Source of the DNA: Sorex araneus
Taxonomy: Eukaryota > Chordata > Mammalia > Eulipotyphla > Soricidae
Assembly: GCF_027595985.1 (NCBI RefSeq)
Contig: NC_073305.1
Coordinates: 153,524,923-153,588,922 of the forward strand
Direction: 5' to 3'
Length of the DNA: 64,000 bases
Shown piece after piece: positions 11,032 to 22,412 of this stretch (positions are counted from its first letter, which is position 1; each line of letters starts with the position of its first letter). The position numbers and the translations under genes were made by a program. The notes under the pieces were generated by a model, which saw only the letters and a program-made list of their open reading frames with translations, made no database searches and was not told the origin of the DNA.

Positions 11032-12034
11032 CACTAATCATCAGAGAGATGCAGATCAAAACAACCACGAGATACCACCTCACACCACAGAGACTAGCAC
11101 ACAGGCAAAAGAACAAAAGCAACCTCTGTTGGAGAGGATGTGGGGAGAAAGGGACCCTTCTACACTGCTGGTGGGAATGCCAACTGGTTCAGCCCTTCTG
11201 GAAAACAATATGGACGATTCTCAAAAAACTAGAGGTTGAGCTCCCATTTGACCCAGCAATACCACTGCTGGGAATATATCCCAGAGATGCAAAAAAGTAT
11301 AATCGAAACAACATCTGCACATGTATGTTCATTGCAGCACTGTTTACAATAGCCAGAATCTGGAAAAAACCCAAATGCCCTAGAATGGATGACTGGTTGA
11401 GGAAACTTTGGTACATCTATACAATGGAATACTATGCAGCTGTTAGAAAAAAGGAGGTCATGAATTTTGTATTCAAGTGGATCGGTATGAAAAGTTTCAT
11501 GCTAAGTGAAATGAGTCAGAAAGAGAGAGACAGACATAGAAAGATTGCACTCACCTATGGCATATAGAATAACAGAGTGGGAGACTAACACCCAAGAATC
11601 GTAGAAATAAGTACCAGGAGGTTGACTCCATGGCTTGGAGACTGACCTCACATTCTGGGGAAAGGGCAACTCAAGGAAGGGATCACCAACTATAATGTAG
11701 TTGAAGGCCATGCGGGGGAAGGGAGTTTCGGGCTGAATGAGGGCTAGAGACTGAGCACAGTGGCCACTCAACACCTTTATTGCAAACCTCAACAGCTAAT
11801 TAGAGAGAGAGAACAGAAGGGGATGCCCTGCCACAGTGGCAGGGTGGGGTGGGGGGGAGATGGGATTGGGGAGGGTGGGAGGGATGCTGGGTTTACTGGT
11901 GGTGGAGAATGGGCACTGGGGAAGGGATGAGGTCCCGAATTTTGTATGAGGGAAGCATAAGCACAAAAGTGTATAAATCTGTAACTGTACCCTCACGGTG
12001 ATTCACTAATTAAAAATGAATAAATTTAAAAAAG
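11032..12034 (+). mobile_element. 5'-truncated L1 (ORF2 C-terminus and 3'UTR)
   Basis: The frame at 11049-11567 (172 codons, open) encodes the ORF2 C-terminal Cys-rich region: [18 protein letters not shown] and [15 protein letters not shown] are diagnostic. It is followed by the L1 3'UTR (gggatgagg, then a gtgattcactaatt type tail) and an A-rich end near 12034. It lacks endonuclease and RT domains, so it cannot move by itself. Confidence 0.88.
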
Positions 12035-12052
12035 ATGTTACTACACACAAAT

Positions 12053-12832
12053 TAAAAAAAAATTAGAAATTGAGCTTCCATTTGACCCAGCAATACCACT
12101 CCTGGGAATATATCCCAGTAGAGATGAAATCTGCATTTCTATGTTCATTGCAGCACTGTTTACAATAGCCACAATCTTGGAAAAACCAAATTGCCCCAAA
12201 ACAGATAACTGGCTAAAGAAACTCTGGTACATCTACACAGTGGAATACTATGTAGCTGTCAGAAAACATGAAGTCATGAAATTTTCATATAAATGAATCA
12301 ACATGGAAAGTATTATGTTGAGTGAAATGAGTCAGAAAGAAAGAGGCAGACATAGAAAGATTGCACTCATATGTGGAATATAAAATAGCTAAGAGGTACG
12401 AGCTTGCAATGATGCAATTTCTGGCAGATATTTCTCTGGACTTATTTACTAAAATACTAAAATACAGAAATCCAAAACCGTGCGACTGCTAGTGCGGCCG
12501 ATTGGCCTCATATCTCTTCATTCTCAGCAATGGAAAACAAATTATCAAATGCTTCCTTTTCAAGCAGGTCCGACATTAGGTGGGAAAAACTCCAAATAAT
12601 AATAGTGAGGTGTCTTTATTGAAATACTGAATGTAATAAAAGTAAAGTGAAAGTAAAGTGAAATTTATCAGTTACACAGGCAGGGTGGGGGGCTGGGGAT
12701 GTGGGAGGAAGGGGTGGAGCTATACTGTGATTCTTGGTAGTGGAATATGTGCACTGGTGAAGGGATGGGTGCTCGATCATTGTATAACTGAGACTTAAAC
12801 CTAAATAAATAAATAAATAAATAAATAATTTT
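12053..12832 (+). mobile_element. Second 5'-truncated L1 (3' end)
   Basis: Resumes within the same ORF2 region (aattgagcttccatttgac), with the frame broken by a small deletion, then the 3'UTR blocks (tctggcagatatttctctgg, tcatatctcttcattctcag) and an (AATA)n tail at 12800-12832. It lies directly behind the first fragment. Confidence 0.82.
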
Positions 12833-13064
12833 AACTTCTTTATTTATAGGGTAATATAGCAATCATTCCTCACACCTTAATTTCTAGGCACTTATTTTCT
12901 GATAATTCCTTTTTCCATCCCTCTAAGCTTTATTCAAGCAATCAAACAATATGAAATCAGTTTGTTACATGCTTGGCAAGGGATTAAGCTTGGGGTGGGC
13001 AGAGACCTGGAGACATTGGAGAGAAGGGCACACTGGTAATGGAATTGAGTTGGAATACTGTATC

Positions 13065-13279
13065 CCTAAATCAACTCTACTTTTTTTTTGTTTTTTTTTT
13101 TGCTTTTTGGGTCACACCCAACGATGCTCAGCGGTTACTCCTGGCTTTGCACTCAGGAATTACTCCCGGCGGTGCTTGGGGGACTTATATGGGATGCCGG
13201 GGATCGAACCCGGGTCGGCCGCCTGCAAGGCAAACGCCCTACCCGCTGTGTTATCGCTCCGGCCCCTAAATCAACTCTA
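13065..13279 (-). repeat. tRNA-derived SINE with target-site duplication
   Basis: The SINE body is 13080-13264, flanked by the perfect 15-bp repeat cctaaatcaactcta (13065-13079 and 13265-13279). Its B box (ggttcgatccc in reverse) is intact and it is among the least diverged copies, so a recent insertion. Confidence 0.93.
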
Positions 13280-13325
13280 TTAATGAAAACTTTGTAAATT
13301 ATGGTGTCTAAATAAAAATAAATTC

Positions 13326-13549
13326 ACTGTCATCCCATTGCTCATGGATTTGCTTGAGCGGGCACTAGTAACATATCTATTGTGAGACTTGTTGTTACTG
13401 TTTTTGGCATATTGGGTAGCTTGCCAGGCTCTGTCTCATGGGCAAGATACTCTCAGTAGTTTGCCAGGCTCTCCAAGAGGGCAGAGGAAGCGAACCTGGG
13501 TTGGCCACATGCAAGGCAAATGCCCTTCCCATTGTGCTATCAGTCCAGT
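13326..13549 (-). repeat. SINE, long-tailed type
   Basis: Reverse copy, 'cactgtcatcccattgctca' to 'tgctatcagtcca'. The middle block 'tactctcagtagtttgccag' is typical. Confidence 0.82.
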
Positions 13550-13954
13550 AAATGAAAAAATTCAATCTAAGAAGTTAGCGACGGACATAGTGGGTCATAC
13601 AATCCAATTTGTGTTTTTGATGACTACTTGTTCTGTACTCCAAAGAATTTTGATAAGTTGCATCAAGTTGGCAACTATAGAAGAAAGATATGACATTTGA
13701 AAATTATTTTTAAAAGCCATTTTAATTGCATATTAACTTCAATATGATTGAAGTGTGGGAGTCAGTTTAATGTTCAGCAATTCAGAGTTAAGTCATGTCA
13801 AACCAAGTATTCAGTCCCTCAAAATGACACTGGCCTTTCATAATATTATGACCTTAATTCAGAGCAACAAACATTAGATAATGTAAGAATGTAGCACTGA
13901 GAAAAAGAGACTATAGCCATATTTGCAATTCATTTGATGAGTCAACATTTAACT

Positions 13955-14085
13955 TTTTTAAAAAATTTTATTGAATCACCGGGAGATAGTTACAAGCTTT
14001 CATGTTTGGGTTATAATCACACAATGATCAAACACCCACCCCTCCACCAGTGCACATTCCCCACCACCAATATCACCAGGGAACT
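13955..14085 (-). mobile_element. solo L1 3' tail
   Basis: Poly-T, then 'attgaatcacc', 'caagctttcatgtttgggtt' and 'ccctccaccagtgcaca'. This is the last 130 bases of the local L1 3'UTR in reverse. Confidence 0.75.
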
Positions 14086-14209
14086 TTTAACTTGTAAACC
14101 TGGAAACAGAAGCATAGAAGTGACAGAACTACTTGAATAAAATAATGTAAAATGTAGAATAGACTTTGAGCAGAGCGTGCTGACAGAGAAATCAGGGTGG
14201 ATTTAGAGG

Positions 14210-14279
14210 TCAAGAAGGAAGGGGGAGGGGAGGGAGGGAGGGGAAGGGAGGGAGGAAGGAAGGGGGGAGGGAGGGAAGG
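14210..14279. repeat. (GGGA)n purine-rich microsatellite
   Basis: Imperfect ggga/ggaa repeats. Confidence 0.85.
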
Positions 14280-14494
14280 CAAAGAAACAAACATTCTAAA
14301 CAACATAAGTTGGTTAGAATGCAATAACTAATTTAACCCAGGAGAATTCTTCAGTTAACAAATTGCAGCTACCAATAACAGAGAAAGATGGGCTTAAACT
14401 GGCTCCATCAATTCTGTGTTTCCTGTTTATTTTGCCCAGGCCTCTTCTATCAAGGAAAGGGTATGTTGAAGAAGAATCTGTTGAGCTCATTTTT

Positions 14495-14700
14495 CCATTT
14501 TTGAGGAGACTTTTTATTGCTGTTGACCTGAGAGTGCTTTATATATCTTGTATATTCGTTCTTTGATGTATGATGTGCAAATATTTTCTCTCAATTGTTA
14601 GATTGCCTATTTTTTATGCCTCAATTCTTCCACAACGCAAAAGCGTTTTTATTTTGATGTAGTTCATTTATTTCTGCTTTTGTTTTCTTTGCCATTACTC
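14495..14700 (-). mobile_element. ancient L1 ORF2 fragment
   Basis: Reads like the widely shared mammalian L1 segment 'gcaaatattttctctcaatt' with neighbours 'tttatatatcttgtatattc' and 'gtttttattttgatgtagtt'. Strongly diverged from the shrew L1 copies here. Confidence 0.65.
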
Positions 14701-14877
14701 CTACATTAGGTATGCGTGTGTGCATATGAATGTGTGTTCTGTTTTATATGTACGTATGTTGTATGCTGTTTTGAAGTATGAATATCTTTGTTCTTTATTT
14801 TCCACCATTGCCTCTTTTTTCACCAGATGCATATAATATGATTATGGGTTTTTCCTTCTATTCATTTCTAACTGTCT

Positions 14878-15085
14878 TCCCCGGGTCCCCTCGGAGGGGA
14901 TGGGCTCCAGCTTCCCTCCCCAACCCGAGCAGAGCTCCCAACTACCAGGGACCACCGGAGCCTAGCTACAGCCATGTTGGAGGCCCCTCTCCACACGTTT
15001 GGACAGGCTTCGTGCATGAAGATACCGGCAGAGAAACCCAGGTCTGTGTGGTCCCATCAGCGGCCAACATCCAGAGAGAGACTTG
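14878..15085 (+). repeat. R-family fragment
   Basis: 'ccccgggtcccctcggaggg', a run like the other copies' 'gccatg...cccctctccacac', and 'aacccaggtctgtg' match the 5' half of the R element. Confidence 0.5.
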
Positions 15086-15130
15086 AAGGCAAGCTCTCAG
15101 AAGCGATATCTTTGGTCTGCTTCTCCCTCT

Positions 15131-15345
15131 GGGAGAAACTGGCAATCTTCTGAGAGTTTCCTGCCCACATGGGACAGCCTTGCAAGCTTCCCATGGTGTG
15201 TTCATGTGCAAAATCCAGTAACAAGCTGGATCTCATTCCTCTGACCCTGAAGAGTCCCCAGTGCAACACCGTTGGGAGGGCCAAGTCAAGATAGACTTCT
15301 AAGATCTCAGGGAAAGGACGAAATGAGATGTTACTGAGCCCGCCC
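15131..15345 (+). repeat. long-tailed SINE fragment with extra tail block
   Basis: 'cctgcccacatgggacagcc' then 'tctcattcctctgaccctga' and '...agatctcaggg'. This copy has the extra block seen at 26950 and 58217, but diverged. Confidence 0.55.
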
Positions 15346-15543
15346 GAGAAATCAGTGATTAACGGGATATTGTGATTGTGATTGATTGTGATTCGGATTC
15401 ATTTCTACTTGACTTGGAATAGCATTGCAACAGTTCCACTTTCAGTGTTTGTCTATATAAGTGAATCTCTTGCAAAAATCATATAGTTTGGCATTTTTGT
15501 ATCTTTTCAGATTCAGCAAAATAATATTTGTTATCTTGGCTCT

Positions 15544-15790
15544 GGCTGGACCGATAGCACAGTGGTAGGACGTTCGCCTTTCAAGTGGCTGACCCGGGTT
15601 CGATTCCTCTGCTTCTCTTGGAGATCCCGGCAAACTATCAAGGGTATCTTGCCCTCACAGCAGAGCCTGGCAAGCTACCCGTGGCGTATTGGATATGCCA
15701 AAAACAGTAGCAATAAGTCTCACAATGAGAGGCATTACTGGTGCCCACTCGAACAAGTCGAGCAATGCGATGACAATGACAGTGACAGAT
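15544..15790 (+). repeat. SINE, long-tailed type, full length
   Basis: Starts ggctggaccgatagcacagt with a good B box (gggttcgattcc). It continues 'ggcaagctacccgtggcgta', 'gatatgccaaaaacagtagc' and ends in gacagtgaca. Confidence 0.88.
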
Positions 15791-16568
15791 CTTGGCTCAT
15801 CAAAGATAACTTTTATTACCCGACAATATAACATGTTATTGGTCTCTGAGGACAATTATTAAGATAACTGATAACTTTTGTGGATGTCTAGTCTAGCACT
15901 GAGTGAAAGAGTACTAGAATTATTTATCTTGGTGCTTTGTTGACTCCTCAAAATAATTGCAAGCTAAAATGTTTAGTTAAACTAAGTCATATAGAAGGCT
16001 GGAAAAAATTTGCAAGCTCTATCTGGGAAACAGTAGAACAGATTTCTCTTTCCCACTCCTCGTATTATTAAAGTCAAATTATTTCATTTAGTTCCCACCA
16101 ATTATTGGGCAGATTTAGTTTGTGCATAAGGGTCAGAGAAAACATTCTTGCCAACTATGATAATAATATCATCTTTTATCTAATGCAATTTTTCTCCTAA
16201 AGGAGACCAAAATTGAAAATTTTCATCTTTAAGTAATTTATATCAATTGTGATATAAAAAAGAGCAAGTTAACTACAAAATGTAATGGATTTATGGTAAG
16301 TAAAAGACATACACACAATAAATAACCCTGTAATTCAGTAATCTACTCTACCAGTTTAGTTCTGTGAATTTAAACTACTTTTAATTAACTGCCAATATTT
16401 TGTGTACAGATTATGGTGATCTAAATTGTATGAAATAAGACTACAGAAATTAAAAACAAAAGAATTTTAAACAAATTTAATGCTATTAATTTATTTGTAA
16501 TTTATTGTAGCTTAATTTAATCATCATTACATCCTAAACATTTTAAGCATTAAAAATCATCAAATAGG
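15791..16568. other. No gene or clear repeat
   Basis: A+T-rich DNA downstream of LEG1. No terminal LEG1 exon was recognised here. Confidence 0.4.
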
Positions 16569-16728
16569 ATGGGGGGAAATAGTACAGCCAGTTAAAGCAC
16601 TTGCCTTGCATATGCCCAAGTGAGTTTAATCCCTAATACCATATATGGTCCCTTGAAAACCCCCTGAGCACAGAGCCAGGAGCAATCCTTAGGCATCACT
16701 AGATGTCACCCAAAAGCAAACCCCCAAA
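16569..16728 (+). repeat. tRNA-derived SINE (diverged)
   Basis: 'ggggggaaatagtacagcca' head, 'accatatatggtcccttgaa' middle, 'cacccaaaagc' end. Confidence 0.75.
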
Positions 16729-17127
16729 GATTAACAAATAGTAATTAATCAATAGAGTTATACCATTAATTTTCACTTAAAATTATAAATGCATGAGTAA
16801 ATTACAAGTAATCATAAATTGAAAACTGTGAAACATGAATGCTATAGTTTTAGCAGACTAAAATTTGTAATGGTGCTGATCAAAAGAAGTTTATAACTAT
16901 TACAAGTTTCCAAAAGTTACGAAGTAAAGGCGTTAGCAATTGCTTCTATTAGCAGTTGAACTGCAGTCCTCACTCCAGGTATATTCATCAAAAATTTCCA
17001 CAGGGTTAAAGATAATGAACCTAAAAGAGATATAAAATTATTGCTGGTAAAGTTATAACTATTGTAAAAATAATTTTTCAGCAAAATTTGACGTTTTGCT
17101 TTCAGCTGCTGCATGAGCATGATCCCG

Positions 17128-18003
17128 GAGGCCAACTTTGGACACTAGCCTCTGGACTGTGAACTGAGCCGCTGCCCCATAGGGTGCCAGCGGGGAAGGG
17201 TTTCTCTCTCAAGGCTTTTCCATCTTATGAGCACCACAAAAGGGACGTAAAAGCTTGCAGGGATGCAATCTCTGGCAGAATTTTCCCTGGACTTTATACA
17301 GAAATCCAAAACCAAAAATATCTCTTAATTGTCAGCAATGTGAAATGGTTCCTTTTTAGCAGGTCTGACTTTGGGGGGAAACTCCAAACAATAACAGTGA
17401 GTTTTTTGTTGAAATATTGAAGGTAATCAGAGTAGCAGCCATTTCTGTAGACTGTGAACTAAGCCATAGCCCCACGCCAGCCAAGGAGAGGAAATATCCC
17501 TCTTTCCTGGTTGTTTCTCATTTTCCGGGAGAAACGCGGCGTGGCGTCCATCATATTATGAGGTCTATTAAGCAAGTACGAACTGGGAGGCACGGAAGGG
17601 GAAAGAGAAAAAAAGAGAAAAGAATAAGGATAAAAAAAGTGTTATGTACTTGGAGCAGTGGGACTTCATATCTCTTCATTCTCAGCAATGGAAAACTAAT
17701 TATCAAATGCTTCCTTGGTAGTAGGGCTGTCTTTTTGGGGGGGGAAGTACAACAACAAAAGTGAGTTTTGTGTTGAAATATGGAATGTAATCAAGTTAAA
17801 GAGAAAATGAAATGAAATTCATCAGTTATGCAGGTGGGAAAGGGGGCGGGAGATGGGTGTTATACTGGGGTTTTTGGTGGTGGAATGTGGGCACTGGTGA
17901 AGGGATGGGTGTTTGAGTATTAAATAACTAAGACATAAGCCTGGGAACTTTGTAACTTTCCACATGGTGATTCAATAAAATAAAACACACAAAATAAAAT
18001 ATA
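17128..18003 (+). mobile_element. Composite L1-3'UTR modular element, two modules
   Basis: Module 1 begins 'ggactgtgaactgagccgct', continues with 'tccatcttatgagcacca' and 'ccctggactttatacagaaa', and ends near 17425. Module 2 begins 'gactgtgaactaagccatag' at 17448. It runs into the L1 3'UTR block 'tatctcttcattctcagcaa' and the standard tail (gggcactggtgaagggatgg, tggtgattcaataaaataaa). It is related to 8027-9192 but in the other orientation and without its CpG-rich start. The upstream limit is uncertain. Confidence 0.7.
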
Positions 18004-18573
18004 AAAAATTGATGTTTTGCATATAAATATTAAATGTTTATTTTGTGATGTTTACACATGTAAAGTTTTTAGTTAAAAATTAATTGACCAGTTCTTGATA
18101 TTTGTCTAATAATTTTTCTGTTGTTTTTCTCTCTTTATCTTATTCATAGTGATTTTATGAATTTCATAGTGGAATGCTTAGAGTCCGTTACCTTTATTTT
18201 TTACACATCTAGCATAAAATTTATAAAGCACATGATATGTAAGCAATCTGTTTTTGATGATAACAATTTAAACTAGAATGCGTTTAACATTTTTAATTTG
18301 ATTTTCATGCTTTTGATTTTCTATTACCATATTTTATATATTTGGTAAAACAATTGACAATATTTTGACTTTGGTATTTACTAAGAAACTTGTAACAATA
18401 TTTTTGCTGCTTACTAGATTTATAGCTGATTAACTCGCCACCATTGCAGCATTAAATTATTATTAATTCAACTATATATGAACCTTTACTAGTGATATTT
18501 ATACTTTACATTTTTCTAAGGCTTATTTGCAGTTCTTTCAGTTGGCAATTTTTATCTAAGTACTTTGATACAG
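18004..18573. other. No gene seen
   Basis: Very A+T-rich, with no recognised repeat. Confidence 0.4.
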
Positions 18574-18702
18574 AACCCGGCAATATTCGTGGCATATTCG
18601 ATATGCCAAAAACAGTAACAACAAGTCTCACAATAGAGACATTACTGGTGCCCACTCAAGCAAATCAATAAACAACAGGATGACAGTGCTACAGTGCTAC
18701 TT
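18574..18702 (+). repeat. SINE, long-tailed type, 3' part only
   Basis: 'ggcatattcgatatgccaaa', 'acattactggtgcccactca', then gatgacagtg. The tRNA-like head is missing. Confidence 0.8.
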
Positions 18703-19154
18703 TGAATATATTGGGCTATTTCCTCTGACCTGCAATTTTTGCTTTGAATTAACTGCTACTAGTCTTATGGGTGTTCTTTGTACATAATAAGTTGTCTTTA
18801 GTTGATTTTTAGAGACTATCCATGTGTTTAAATTTAGACATTAACTATAATGCATCTAAGTATGGTTCTCCTAATTTTATTTCATAAAAGCAAGACAAAA
18901 GATGTTCTCTAAGATTTATGGATGCGGATGCCTATTTCCACAGACTTTTTAGGTATTATTATTGCTTCATACATATTTTATGTCTCCTTATATTTCTCTT
19001 TATCCCTCTCTTTTCCTCCTGGAATTGCTAAAATCTTAACAATGGTCCATTCAATATTGTTCTTATTTAAGCTAACTTCACCTTTTTTCAAACTTTCATC
19101 CTTTCACTACTCTGAATTAATTGCACTTCTTTGTCTTTGATTTACTTATTATTG

Positions 19155-19420
19155 GATTCTCTGCAAACTACAACACCAAAAAGGAGAGGGAGCAAAAGGG
19201 AATGCCCTGTCACAGAGGCAGGCTGGTGTGGAGGGGACAGGGTGGGGATTGTGGGAGGGATGCTGGGACCATTGGTGGAGGAATATGGGCACTGGTGGAG
19301 GGATGGGCACTCGACTATTATATAACTGAAACACAAGCACGAAAGTTTCTAAGTCTGTAACTGTATCTCATGGTGATTCATTAATAAAAAAAAATTTAAA
19401 TAGTAATAATAAAAAAATAA
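19155..19420 (+). mobile_element. solo L1 3' end
   Basis: 'gaatgccctgtcacagaggc' through 'gggcactggtggagggatgg' and 'ctcatggtgattcattaata', then poly(A). No coding part. Confidence 0.8.
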
Positions 19421-20487
19421 AATAAAACATGAAATTGGAAGAAAAAATAACTGCCCCTTAGTTAATTTCAACCACATGATTTTTATAGAAACCAGTCCTG
19501 GTGGATTTTTGGGAAACCATTCTCTAAGAGAAGGTCTTAAAATTTGGGATGTCAAACTGTTTATTCTCCAGGCAGAAGCTAGAAGTTATGAGATCCCTCT
19601 TAGTTAAGTGTTGCAGTGGCAGTTTTTTATTTGTTCAGGTGGTTTTTGACAAGAACACGTCACAGAATTTTCTGATTATATGTATTATTTTCCTCATTCT
19701 CATAATGTGCAAGAATCACTTAGCTAGTTTCTGGGTTTCCTTCAGAGGGAATTGTTCTGATGTGGCTGTGGATTTATTAAATTCATCAAAAGAAATAAGT
19801 TTGAGAAACTTATGATGTCATTTGAAGTTTATTAAATTCTCCAATATATTTATCTACAAAATGTTAAGGTATTATAATATACATGTCACTATATATATGC
19901 AATTTTAAATTAATGTTTATATTTTCTATTTGTTTAATTATTTTACTCTCTTAATGTTTAGATTGTGTTTTAAATATGATTCCTGGATTCACTGAATTAG
20001 AATATTTTAAATAGTTGTGATCATATGATTATTCAAATTGCAAAAATAGAGTCCTATTTATACTCTGATAAGACATCCTATAGTTAAATGGCTAGAATAT
20101 AGTACTTCTTCTATTATAGTAAGGTAGGATAGAGGAGTTTAAAAGAATAAATATGCTATTTTTCCCATTAACTGTGGAAGATTTTCTTTTGAGATTCCTT
20201 TATTTTTCTATTTAAGAGTGATATATAAGGGGAAAGAAGAAAAGTAACAAAAAAATCTTACGTGTATATATGTGGGTTTGGATATATATGTGTATATATA
20301 CACATATCTATGAGTCTGTGGATGAAAAGTGTCAACCGGAGTTATTCTGATACTCCCATGGGCCAATAAGGACCCAGGAGAAAGGCTAGAATCAAGATAA
20401 GTAACATATATACCATAAAAAAACTGAATATTTTTCTAGAATAACTGTCGCAATGATATATATGACATAATCTTTTTTCTTTATCTA
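19421..20487. other. 3' flank of the last LEG1 exon found: no gene recognised
   Basis: A+T-rich, with a TATATG/TGTATA simple stretch near 20262-20310. This is where a terminal LEG1 exon could lie, but none was recognised in reverse. Confidence 0.4.
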
Positions 20488-20508
20488 TTAAACGTAATTT
20501 TGATTTTC

Positions 20509-20514
20509 TTTATT
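20509..20514 (-). promoter_or_regulatory. LEG1: AATAAA just past the LEG1 exon 5 donor
   Basis: On the minus strand a canonical AATAAA starts 18 bases after the end of exon 5, inside the short open read-through (GKCLINNKENQNYV, then stop). It could support an alternative terminal exon giving a 317-residue product. Function is untested. Confidence 0.4.
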
Positions 20515-20531
20515 GTTTATAAGGCACTTAC

Positions 20532-20770
20532 CTGAAGCACTGTCCACTTTGTAAAGGAGATTTAGACCAAGCAAAACTACATTCTGAAAGTTACTAAAGT
20601 CTTTTATGAAGGGAGCTTCATCTCCATTAACAAGGATTCGTGGTGGCAGTCCTTTCTGGAATTCATATACTGTAGTCAAAGTTGTATGGAGCCGGAACGC
20701 TGCAAAATATTCCACAGCTGTATTCCAATCTTTCTCAAACTCTACTTCAGGGTTAGAGTAATATGCAAAC
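20532..20770 (-). CDS. LEG1: LEG1 coding exon 5 (last exon found)
   Basis: A 239-base exon encoding the end of codon 224 through Ser303, plus one base of codon 304. The acceptor is TTTTTAG and the donor is GTAAGT. Family motifs FQKGLPPRIL (261-270) and FQNVVLLGLNLL (285-296) are clear. About 25-30 further residues are expected in the family from a short terminal exon, which I could not find at lower coordinates. If the donor is not used, translation continues for 14 more codons, to a TAA whose last base is at 20488, and passes over an AATAAA. The gene therefore either has a diverged terminal exon not recognised here or ends by intronic polyadenylation. No frame damage is seen in any of the five exons. 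Confidence 0.9.
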
Positions 20771-21187
20771 CTAAAAATCAAATGGAAAAAATAAATAATT
20801 GCTTCCCTCAGAATTTCAACCACACTGTTTTATAGAAAGGTTCATTACCTGGCAACAATTATGTTTATGATCTATCACTTATACTATTCCACTTATACTC
20901 TATATATGTGTATATATATACATATTCAAGAATAGGAGCTATAGGTAATATTCTAAGAAATAACTGGGGAATTATAATTTTTTAGTTTGATAAGAGCATC
21001 TCTTGAATTATTGATAATTATTTATTTTGAGATTTTATCCCTTGAACCAAACATCTTATATTTGATTATTATGTAATAACCAAATGCTATGTGGTGAGCT
21101 CTCTTTAGAAATGTGTAATACCGAAAAATCAAAGATGTGAAGATCAAATGTTTGCTAGACTAAACATCTTTTAAAAACTGATGATAT

Positions 21188-21490
21188 CTCTTTTTTACTT
21201 TTTATTGAATCGCCGTGAGATAGTTACAAGCTTTCATGTTTGGGTTACAATCTTACAATGATCAAACACCCATCTCTCCACCAGTGCACATTCCCCACCA
21301 CCAATATCCCGGGTATACCCCCACTTCTCACCCTCCCTCTGCCTCCATGGCAGACAATATTCCCCATACTCTCTCTCTACTTTTGGACATTATGGCTTGC
21401 AACACAGTCACTGAGAGGTCATCATGTTTGTTTCATTATCTACTTTCCGCATGCATCTCCCACCCAACTGGTTCCTCCAGCCAAATACTG
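21188..21490 (-). mobile_element. L1 3' tail within LEG1 intron 4
   Basis: 'tttttattgaatcgccgtga', 'caagctttcatgtttgggtt', 'ctccaccagtgcacattccc' and on to 'atggcagacaatattcccca'. Same 3'UTR as the copy at 19155 but reversed. Confidence 0.8.
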
Positions 21491-22208
21491 ATAATATCTT
21501 AAAGTCAGAACACCCTCAAAATATTTAGCATTGTCCAAAAAAATGATGATTTTTTTCTCTGGTTTCCTAAATACTTTTTTGACATTGTTCTTATTCTACT
21601 GGAACAAGTCTGCTAGGAAGCCAAACTTTTTTTGTGTTAAATTTTATATGGGAAAGGTTAAAGTTCTGGAAATTGGTTTTATCACTATATAATGCACAAT
21701 TTTATCTCCATCTACTATCTAAACATGCTGAGCAACTTAAAATATTTTAAGATATATTACACCTGAAATATCATTGACTCCTTTCTTTATTCACCAACTA
21801 CATTCTACTTCAAGTCTGATAGATGTCACCTCCTTAACAGCATTCTCAGTGCACCTGAGTTGAAATCTACTATATCCTCCTGCACAAAATTCCCATCGCA
21901 CTCTGCCATTCACATATTTAAGTTTGTTTTTTATTATATTATACCTTCTAGAAATTTGATCATCTTCTAGGTTTCAATTTTCACATAACATTTACTAGAC
22001 TTATTAAAATCAAAATGTTTGAATTATTTTTATTTATATTAAACAAATTATAACACAATCCCCCCAAAAGAAACTTTGGTGCTAAGTTTCCAAACTTATG
22101 GGCTCCTTACTTGCTTCCTATACACAGAAATAGAAAAGTGGGTACAGCGGACCCTTCATGAGAGAATAATTTTATTTGAATTTCTAGTTGGCTATCATTA
22201 GTCCCATC

Positions 22209-22412
22209 AAAGGTGACTATGAGGGCTGGAACAATAGCACAGCGGGTAGGGCATTTGCCTTGCATGTGGCTGACCCAGGTTGTTTCCCAGCATCTCATAT
22301 GGTCCCCTGAGCACCACCAGGAGTTATTCCTGAGTGCATGAGTCAGGAGTAACCCCTGTGCAATGCCGGGTGTGACCCCCGCAAAAAAGAGAAAAAAAAG
22401 GTGACTATGAAA
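22209..22412 (+). repeat. tRNA-derived SINE in LEG1 intron 4, with TSD
   Basis: The SINE is 22223-22398, flanked by aaaggtgactatga on both sides (22209-22222; about 22399-22412). The B box has changed to aggttgtttcc. Confidence 0.88.

Noticed and set aside
11049-11567. Open 172-codon frame as a domesticated L1 protein
   Set aside because: It is the ordinary ORF2 C-terminus of a 5'-truncated L1 without its own promoter. Openness over 0.5 kb is expected for a young copy.
13861-13930. Candidate LEG1 terminal exon
   Set aside because: Reverse reading gives an open stretch after a possible acceptor, but no residues match the family C-terminus and the distance is large.
16917-17135. 72-codon open frame on the minus strand (MASGIMLMQQ...)
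   Set aside because: No recognised family, no splice or promoter context, and its start overlaps the edge of a composite element. Kept as unrecognised, not called a gene.
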